A DNA stretch of 9,613 nt from Muribaculaceae bacterium (GTDB lineage: Bacteria; Bacteroidota; Bacteroidia; Bacteroidales; Muribaculaceae): contig JAFYCU010000144.1 of the NCBI GenBank assembly GCA_017545095.1, positions 1-9,613 on the forward strand, given 5' to 3'. The notes beneath the pieces are model-generated. The model did no database searches. It saw only the letters and a program-made list of their open reading frames with translations, and was not told the origin of the DNA. Positions 1-6,600 of the stretch are shown piece after piece. Position 1 is the stretch's first letter; each line of letters opens with the position of its first letter. The translations under genes and the position numbers were made by a program.

Positions 1-25
1 ATCACCTGATAATAAATAGCTAAGT

Positions 26-56
26 GTTGTTATGGAATAATCGGGGCTTATGTTTG
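26..56 (+). promoter_or_regulatory. Candidate Bacteroidota-type promoter P1
   Basis: The -7 element TATGTTTG at 49-56 fits the phylum consensus TAnnTTTG at every fixed position. GTTG at 26-29 supplies a -33-like TTG, with 19 bases between the two elements. Transcription would begin near 62-63 and run into the inverted repeat at 93-148. No open reading frame begins shortly downstream, so the product would be a small RNA or a very long leader of the gene at 651. The site is supported only by consensus match and spacing, and the -33 element is one base off TTTG. Confidence 0.45.
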
Positions 57-92
57 CAGAAGGTTTTTCAGCCGGAGGCTGGCATTTGAGTA

Positions 93-148
93 ACCCCGTA
101 TGGCTCATTAGAACGAGTGCAGCGAGTGGATAATGAGCCATACGGGGT
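93..148. repeat. Perfect 18-bp inverted repeat with 20-base spacer
   Basis: Bases 93-110 are the exact reverse complement of 131-148, with a 20-base spacer at 111-130 that contains CGAGTG twice (114-119 and 123-128). As RNA it would be a very stable hairpin. No T-run follows on either strand, so it is not a standard intrinsic terminator. It lies about 30 bases downstream of the predicted start of promoter P1. It could be a REP-like element, an RNA-stabilising or processing hairpin, or a recombinase or regulator site. Confidence 0.85.
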
Positions 149-207
149 AAGGAACGTGCTAGATAATCGTCGCTGAAGGCGACCACCTTGTTTCCCCGGA
201 CAGCAAT

Positions 208-237
208 AAAAAAATTCCATTGTCCATTTTCCATTAT
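208..237. repeat. A7 tract followed by degenerate CCATTNT heptamer repeat
   Basis: Seven A residues (208-214) and TT are followed by three 7-base units, CCATTGT, CCATTTT and CCATTAT, covering 217-237. A closely similar arrangement (A7, then CATTGTG-type heptamers) closes the window at 9584-9613. Heptamer-period intergenic repeats of this kind are familiar in Bacteroidales genomes, but their role is not known to me. Confidence 0.6.
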
Positions 238-276
238 TTAGTACCGTTGGCTGCGCCCGAGGTAGGCCGCATTTCG

Positions 277-318
277 GAAGTACAAAATCAAATTCGTGCC
301 TCATTTGTTTTGTACTTC
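277..318. repeat. Hairpin overlapping the -33 element of promoter P2
   Basis: GAAGTACAAAA (277-287) is the exact reverse complement of 308-318. After one unpaired base (288), CAAAT (289-293) pairs with ATTTG (303-307). This gives 16 base pairs with a single bulge and a 9-base loop (294-302). The right arm covers the TTTG at 309-312 that serves as the -33 element of the next promoter. It could be a two-fold operator for a dimeric regulator, a cruciform, or a terminator-like hairpin isolating the promoter from upstream transcription. Confidence 0.8.
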
Positions 319-339
319 GCTCGATTTGCACTACCTTTG
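309..339 (+). promoter_or_regulatory. Bacteroidota-type promoter P2
   Basis: TTTG at 309-312, 19 bases, then TACCTTTG at 332-339 matches the Bacteroidota primary-sigma promoter (TTTG, N19-21, TAnnTTTG) exactly. Transcription should start near 345-346. It is the best promoter upstream of the two-gene operon and would give gene 1 a leader of about 305 bases, occupied by the structured element described next. Alternatively it drives a free-standing small RNA. Its -33 box sits inside a 16-bp hairpin, which suggests regulation. Confidence 0.65.
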
Positions 340-345
340 CAGGGT

Positions 346-570
346 CGTTTGGCAACAGACGGCACTACATGGCTGGATTAAAGAAGCGTTATGCGCATTC
401 TTGCTAATTGAAAACGTAGGAAATTTTCAAATCGAACGCAAGGGATGGCACAGCGGCTTCCACGCTACAGGCGTGGACTGCACAACTATTCCCCTTTTGC
501 GTTCAAGGTTTTTCCTACGACCGTCAATTAGCGAAGTGTGATATAGGCAGTCCCGCTTCATTATTTTAAA
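346..570 (+). ncRNA. Candidate structured small RNA or structured mRNA leader
   Basis: The DNA downstream of P2 folds by eye into one long rod. Paired segments are 383-388 with 554-559, 394-399 with 535-540 (two G-U pairs), 401-410 with 525-534 (one G-U), 415-423 with 511-519, 434-441 with 497-504, 442-444 with 492-494, and an apical hairpin 459-465 with 471-477. Internal loops separate the stems. The G-U pairs and compact apical hairpin favour selection on RNA rather than a DNA palindrome. Length (about 180-225 bases) and rod shape recall 6S-like RNAs and the promoter-defined Bacteroidales-1 RNA motif, but I cannot show homology to either. No good terminator is visible before 651; only the T-rich stretch at 557-567 or the weak hairpin at 589-603 could end it. 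It may therefore be a leader of gene 1. The ends given are approximate. Confidence 0.45.
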
Positions 571-588
571 GAATTGATGATAGAAACA

Positions 589-608
589 AGCCTCGTGCAG
601 GCTCTTTG
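589..608 (+). terminator. Weak hairpin plus short T-run (doubtful terminator)
   Basis: AGCCT (589-593) pairs with AGGCT (599-603) across a five-base loop and is followed by CTTTG. The stem is only 5 bp and the T-run three bases, so termination would be weak at best. It could mark the 3' end of the upstream structured RNA or act as a partial attenuator ahead of the operon. Confidence 0.15.
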
Positions 609-650
609 ACCATAAGCGCTTAATTAACTAAATTCAAAAACAAAATCATT

Positions 651-3611
651 ATGAGAAAACTAAGACAACTTTTCGCATGGGGTGCACTCTGCACCCTGTC
701 GGTCATGTCTCAGGTTCTGCAGGCCGAAACCATGACCGTGGTGAGCAACACCTCATCGGGCATTCAAGATGCCAACTACACCGCCACACTGAGTGATGGC
801 ACTGTGCTGGGGTTTAATGCCAACTTCGGCAATTCGGACAGGAACTACTTCTGCGGTGCTATCTCAAGCAGAACAGAACTCACGGTGCCTGACTCGCTGC
901 TCTTGTACTCCTCTGGCGGTGCTACCATGGTTCCCGTCAGGCGTATCGGTTATAACCGCCTTGACTTCGACAAGGCCGCCCAGGTGACCTCACTCACCAT
1001 CCCTGCCACCATCATCGAGTTGAAGTATCTAGCACCTATCAAGGAGCTTCACGTGAAGAGCTATTTTAGCAGCGTAAACACTGGCACGTTATCAGTGTTG
1101 GACCGCTTGTTGGTACCCGCCGACAATCTCGACTCCTACTTAGGCGATGCCAACTGGTACAACTACGTGTTCATTAATGCCGAGGGTATGGAACCGACCA
1201 AGCTGACCATCAACGTAACCAAGCCAGGCGAGTTTGCCCAACTACTCTTGGAAAAAACCGACAACTGGAACAAGGTGAACGAGCTCACAGTGACCGGCTC
1301 ACTCAACGACGATGACCTGAACGTGTTCAAGCGCATGAAGCAGCTCTTGAAGCTCGACCTGTCGAAAGCCGCCATCAACAAAATACCGAACAAGTTCGAT
1401 GGGTTCAATTATTGGGTTGGTTCATCCTACGCTGAGCAGAGACAGGGTTTCAACGTGCTGGAGACGCTGGTGCTACCCGAATTGGAGAGTATCGGTGACT
1501 ATGCTTTCACACAGTGCTACCGCCTTAAGTCGCTGACCATGCCCAAAGTGAAGACGATAGGTATTGCCGCATTCGCGCAGTGTGGCCTGTCATCCATCTC
1601 GCTGCCCGAAGGATTGACATCAATGGGCAACTACGCTTTCTTCCGTAGCCAGCTCACAAGCGTGACCATCCCCAACAGCATGACCACAATCAGTGGCTGG
1701 TGCTTCAACGAAAACAGCAAACTCGCCCACATCACACTTCCAGAAACGGTGACAGAACTTGGCACCCACGCTATATCATGCACTTCCATCGATACATTAT
1801 CGTTGTTTAGTGTGCTAACAATCGGCGAAAGCGCATTTTGGAACTGCTCCAAGCTGCGAAGCGTCACTTTCGGTGAAAACCTAGAAACCATTGGCTATAG
1901 AGCGTTTGAAAAAACACCACTCACCGAAGTCGAGTTGCCTGGGAATCTGCGAGAGGTTAACCAATCGTTTTACGACTGTAAAGGGCTCAAAAAGGTGGTG
2001 TGCCATACGGCTGCCCCCCCAACCAGCAACAACGGTGACCTCCTTTACGGCTGCGACAAAACCGATGTGAAACTTTATGTACCAGCTCTTGCCATTGATT
2101 ATTACCGCGCCGCCAATGGTTGGAAAGAGTTCTACACCATCCTGCCGATTGATGAGAAAGCCAACTATCTGCTTTTCCGAAATAACGCCTTCACCATCGC
2201 CGACGGATCGGCCATCGCCGACGGGTGCCGCTTATACCTCAACAGCGGCCAAGCATCGGTCACCTACAACGACAGCGTGAACACCCTGTCGATGAGTCTC
2301 TACAACCAGTGGTGCAATTTGGGCATCAGCGGCTACAACGGCATGGAGAACTACAGACGCGACTACGACCATACCTCACTCATCGCCTGCGGCCCGATGC
2401 GTGCCGACAGCATCTGCACCGAGATGTATCTGCCCTCGCGCAGCATTTGGTATTTCATCTCGCTGCCCTACGACGTGCAGGTGAAAGACATTGCCTGCAG
2501 CGATGGTGTGCTCTATGCCCTGCGCAAGTATTCGGGACTGAAACGCTCGCAGCAGCAAACCAACAACTGGATCAACCTCACGCCCGACAGTGTGATGCAC
2601 GCCCACGAGGGCTACATCCTCAAGTGCAGCGCCGACAAGACCACCATCTGGTTCCCGGCCATGAACAACGGCAACAAGAACAAGACGTTTGAGCGCAACG
2701 ATGCCGTGGTGGCCCTGAACGAATATGTGAGCGAGTTTGAGCACAACCGCTCGTGGAACTTGGTGGGCAACCCCTACCCCTGCTGGTACGACACCCGCTT
2801 CATGGACTTCACCGCACCCATCACCGTGTGGAACCGCTATAACAGTCGCTACGACGCCTTCTCGCCGGTTGACGACAGCTACGTCCTGCATCCCGCCGAG
2901 GCATTCTTTGTGCAGCGCCCCGTGGAGCAGGCAGCCATCACCTTCGCTGCCGACGGCCGCCAGACCAACGCCACCGTGCGCACCCTCGAGGCCCCGCACC
3001 GAGCACCGGCCGTGGCACGTGCACGCACATTGTATAATATGGAGCTGACCGGCGATGCCGGCACCGACCACACCCGACTGGTGATCAACAGCCTGGCCAG
3101 CACCGCCTATGAGCTTGACAAAGACGCCGCCAAGCTCATCGAGGCCGACAACACCTCGCTGCTGCTCTACACCCTCGACGACGGCGTGCGCTATGCCATC
3201 AACGAGCGCGACATGAGCAACGGCATCGTGGCCCTGGGCTGCTACCTGCCCGCCGACGGCGACTACACCCTCTCGCTCACCACACCGCAGGGCGAGACGG
3301 CCACACTGCTCGACCGCCTCACAGGCCACAGCACCACCCTGCCCGGCGACTACACCTTCAGCGCATCGGCCGGCACGGTCGACAACCGCTTCGAACTGGC
3401 GTTCACCCGCACCGCCGTCACCGATGTGAACAGCGACAACGAGCGCTTCACCGTCGAAGACGGCACCGTCACGGCCAACACACCGTGCACCATCTACGCC
3501 ATCGATGGCCGCTGCGTGGGTACCTGCACGCCGGGCACACCCGTGGCACTGCCCAAAGGCATCTACGTGATCAGTGGTAAGAATGTGAACCATAAAATCG
3601 TGGTGAAGTGA
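651..3611 (+). CDS. BspA-type leucine-rich-repeat surface protein with C-terminal T9SS sorting domain
   Basis: A 986-residue exported protein, probably anchored or released at the cell surface, with a likely role in adhesion or host or matrix contact. Residues 1-25 form a signal peptide (basic start, hydrophobic core, cleavage after VLQA). Residues about 80-185 show a divergent LRR-like pattern. Residues about 266-500 are BspA-type LRR_5 repeats with the recurring pattern 'L..I.LP..v..IG..AF..c..L', closed by a YVP...YY.AANGWK cap. The middle and 3' part (about 505-900) is a beta-rich region with SLPYDV (about 605) and WNLVGNPYP (702-710), motifs recurrent in large Bacteroidota secreted proteins. 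The last 60 residues, with IYAIDGRCV, GIYVISG and a basic IVVK end, look like a T9SS type A sorting domain. The ATG at 651 follows an A-rich stretch without Shine-Dalgarno, normal for the phylum. The LRR half is lower in G+C than the C-terminal half. The stop overlaps the next start. No catalytic motif is seen, and the ligand is unknown. Confidence 0.93.
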   Translation: MRKLRQLFAWGALCTLSVMSQVLQAETMTVVSNTSSGIQDANYTATLSDGTVLGFNANFGNSDRNYFCGAISSRTELTVPDSLLLYSSGGATMVPVRRIGYNRLDFDKAAQVTSLTIPATIIELKYLAPIKELHVKSYFSSVNTGTLSVLDRLLVPADNLDSYLGDANWYNYVFINAEGMEPTKLTINVTKPGEFAQLLLEKTDNWNKVNELTVTGSLNDDDLNVFKRMKQLLKLDLSKAAINKIPNKFDGFNYWVGSSYAEQRQGFNVLETLVLPELESIGDYAFTQCYRLKSLTMPKVKTIGIAAFAQCGLSSISLPEGLTSMGNYAFFRSQLTSVTIPNSMTTISGWCFNENSKLAHITLPETVTELGTHAISCTSIDTLSLFSVLTIGESAFWNCSKLRSVTFGENLETIGYRAFEKTPLTEVELPGNLREVNQSFYDCKGLKKVVCHTAAPPTSNNGDLLYGCDKTDVKLYVPALAIDYYRAANGWKEFYTILPIDEKANYLLFRNNAFTIADGSAIADGCRLYLNSGQASVTYNDSVNTLSMSLYNQWCNLGISGYNGMENYRRDYDHTSLIACGPMRADSICTEMYLPSRSIWYFISLPYDVQVKDIACSDGVLYALRKYSGLKRSQQQTNNWINLTPDSVMHAHEGYILKCSADKTTIWFPAMNNGNKNKTFERNDAVVALNEYVSEFEHNRSWNLVGNPYPCWYDTRFMDFTAPITVWNRYNSRYDAFSPVDDSYVLHPAEAFFVQRPVEQAAITFAADGRQTNATVRTLEAPHRAPAVARARTLYNMELTGDAGTDHTRLVINSLASTAYELDKDAAKLIEADNTSLLLYTLDDGVRYAINERDMSNGIVALGCYLPADGDYTLSLTTPQGETATLLDRLTGHSTTLPGDYTFSASAGTVDNRFELAFTRTAVTDVNSDNERFTVEDGTVTANTPCTIYAIDGRCVGTCTPGTPVALPKGIYVISGKNVNHKIVVK

Positions 3612-6600
3612 TGAAAACGAGACTACTCCTCGCGGCACTCATGGCCTGGCTGCTATGGCTGCCGTCGTGGGCACAGTCGGGATTCAACCCCGACAACCCC
3701 GGAGACCCGGGCACGCCCAAACTGCAATACACGCTCACGCTCAGCGTCACACCCGCCCAAACGGGCTCGATCAACTATTCCACTGGTCGTTACACCGCCG
3801 GCGAGAAATTCACCCTGAGCGCCTATGCCAACAGTGACTACCGCTTTGTGGCCTGGGTGAGCGGCACCGACACCGTGAGTCGGTCGCGCGACCTGTCCTA
3901 CACCATGCCGAGTCACGATGCGGCCCTCACCGCCGTGTTCGCCTTCAGCCCCGGCAGTCCTGCCGACCCCGTGTTGCAGCCGTTTAAGCGGCAGCTCACA
4001 CTGGTGGTGGAGCCCGCAGGAGCCGGCAGCTTCAACATGAGCAGCGGACAATATGAGGTGGGCAGCAACCACACCTTGCAGGCCTATGCCAACACCGACT
4101 ACAAGTTCGGCAGCTGGCGCATGGGCGACTCCATCGTCGGCTCGGGGTCAAAGCTCGACTTTGTGATGACCGAGCAACCGCTTACAATCACCGGTCATTT
4201 CGACTACAACCCGGCGAGCCCCGACAATCCGCACAAAAACCACTGGAACCCGCTCACGGGCGAGGTGATTGTCACCGACTTCACCACCGGGCAGCTAAGC
4301 AGCGCGGTGTCGGCAGCCATCGGCGGCAGCAACCGCAGCGATGTGCTGAGCATCACCGTGGCTGGAAAGCTGAACGACAACGACTTCGGCATCGCCAACA
4401 ACTACACCTCCTGTGCGCTGCTCGACCTGAGCCGCACCACCGGCGTGACGGCAGTACCTTCCTATGCCTTCGACTACACCAATCTGGAGTCGGTGTATCT
4501 GCCGGCCACCATCGAGCGCATCGGCGCACGGGCCTTCGAGGGCTGTTCGCGGCTGGCCTCGGTCACCGTCTATGCCCTTACACCGCCCATGCTAGACAGC
4601 AACGTGTTCCGCAACGTGCCCGAGGGGCTGGTGGCCTATGTGCCTGCCGGAGCCATCGCCCTGTATCAAGAAGCCAACGGGTGGAAAGACCTCATCCTGC
4701 TGCCCATTCAGCGCGACATCCGCAACCTCACCGTGAAGCTCCCCGAGGGCTCAGCAGCGGCCGACTACGCCCTGATGCAGCTCGAACTCACCAACGCCAA
4801 GAGCGGACAGCGGCTGCACTATGTGATGGGCGACAAAACGGCCTACACATTCAACAACATCATCATCGGCACCACATGGAACGTGGCCGTGCGCAACGAC
4901 CGGGGCGATGTGTTCGGACAAATCGACAACGTGGAGGTGAACGACGAGGACGTCACCGTGACCTTCAGCTCCCTGGCCAAGCCGCACGACGTGACACTGA
5001 AAGTGCTGGCGGGCAAAGGGGCCGACGTGTCGGCACAGGTCGAGACCATGTGGCTCGATGCCGAAGGGTACCACCTGGCCACGGGCAACATCCTGAACGG
5101 AATGCCCGCCGGCGAAACCGTGCACTGCCACATCGCACTGCCGCAACAGCTGGCCATGACCTGCAACACCCCGCCGGTGTTCACCCACACGGTGACCGAC
5201 GGCGACAACGCCATCGTGTGCCGGCTCGACACCATCGCCGCGCTCACCATCACCGGGCGCGTCACCGACGCACACACCGGCACCCCCATTGGCGGAGCCG
5301 TGGTGAGCGCCTCGCAGACCTACGGCGGCAAATATGGCCGCACGGTGAACGCCACCACCGAGGCCAACGGCACCTTCACCATCGCCGCCCGGCGCGTGCC
5401 CACGAGCGTGAACGTGGCCGCCACCGACTATGTGAGCCGCACCCTGACGTGCGACACCACGGCAGCCACTGCCACCGTGGCACTTGGCGACCTGGCGTTG
5501 GAGGCCATCAGCGGCGCAACCATCAACCTCGCGTTCACCTACACGCCGTGCCACGCCGCCGACGAGGAACCCGAAGTGCAGGACTGGTATGCCGACTACG
5601 GCAACGTGGACTACACGCTGCGCGACACCACCGCTGGGCGCGACATCACCCGGTTCAGCGTGCAGTACCCCGAAATCGTGCTGCTCGAGGACGTGGCCGA
5701 CGGCCATGTGTTGCGCCTGACGGCCACCAGCCGCAAGGGTGCCTTCGCACCCGTCACCACCACCGCCACGCTGAGCGAGCAGACCGCCACCGCCACATTC
5801 CACATCGTGGAGCCCGGACAGCTTGCCGCCACATTTGGCAGCAACGCCAACACCGCCGTGGTCGGCACGCTGTATGATGCCGAGGGCAAGCTGGTGAGCA
5901 CGGCCTCCTACAACAACCTGGCCACGCTCACGTTCAGCAACCTGCCCGACGGACGCTACACTCTGGTGACCATGGGCAAGAGCACGCTGTTCAACACCGT
6001 CTATGACCTGGCCCAGCTGCCCGCCACCGGGCTGAAAGCCGGTGTGGACTATGCCTGCGACACCGCCACGGTGAGCGCCGGCATCATCAGCGCCGTGAAC
6101 ATCGCCCAGGTGCCCACGCTCGACGAGAGCAAGCTCTACTACACCGGCGACGGCACCTCGTTCACAAGCAACAAGTCGTCGATTGTGGTGGGCAACTACC
6201 TCACCCTCACCGGCCGCATCGACTTCAAGCCCGCCTACGCCACCCGCGTGAGCGACGTGCTGCTCACGGTGAGCCTGCCCGAGGCTTGTGCCTTTGTGGA
6301 GAACTCGGTGATGGTGGGTAACAGCACCGCCACCTACACCCTGCACAACGGCCAGCTCACCATTCCGCTGGGCAGCCGCTACACCGACCGCGTGCGCTTC
6401 TGCGTGCTGCCCACCGCCGGCGGCGACTACGCCCCCAGCGCCATGGTGCAGTTCACCCTGGACGACAGCACCGTGTCGCAGCCCATTGGCGCGGCAGCCT
6501 ACACCGCACAGGACCTCTCGATCAGCGTGCCATCCACAGTGGCGAAAACCAGCATACCCGTGAGCGGAACAGCACAGGGCATGTCGCAAATCGACATCTT

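Noticed and set aside
93..148. Invertible promoter (phase switch) between the 18-bp repeats
   Set aside because: The spacer is only 20 bases and contains no promoter elements, so inversion would not flip a promoter.
217..237. CRISPR array
   Set aside because: The units are 7 bases with no spacers. The other repeats in the window are likewise simple tandem tracts.
68..355. 95-codon minus-strand frame
   Set aside because: It crosses the inverted repeats and the P2 promoter, shows no recognisable protein features, and lacks a promoter match on that strand.
296..541. 81-codon plus-strand frame starting at a GTG
   Set aside because: It runs through the P2 promoter and both arms of the RNA rod, has no signal or domain, and starts upstream of the predicted transcription start.
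383..559. MITE or integron attC site instead of RNA
   Set aside because: No target-site duplication or attC core sequences are visible, and pairing runs through the whole element with G-U pairs and internal loops rather than only at the ends.
605..636. Third promoter: TTTG (605-608), 20 bases, TAAATTCA (629-636)
   Set aside because: The -7 element keeps only TA and TT of TAnnTTTG, and the implied start would leave a leader of under 10 bases before the ATG at 651.
2376..3638. 420-codon minus-strand frame opposite gene 1
   Set aside because: Same antisense-shadow pattern, with repetitive Gly/Val/His composition and no start context.
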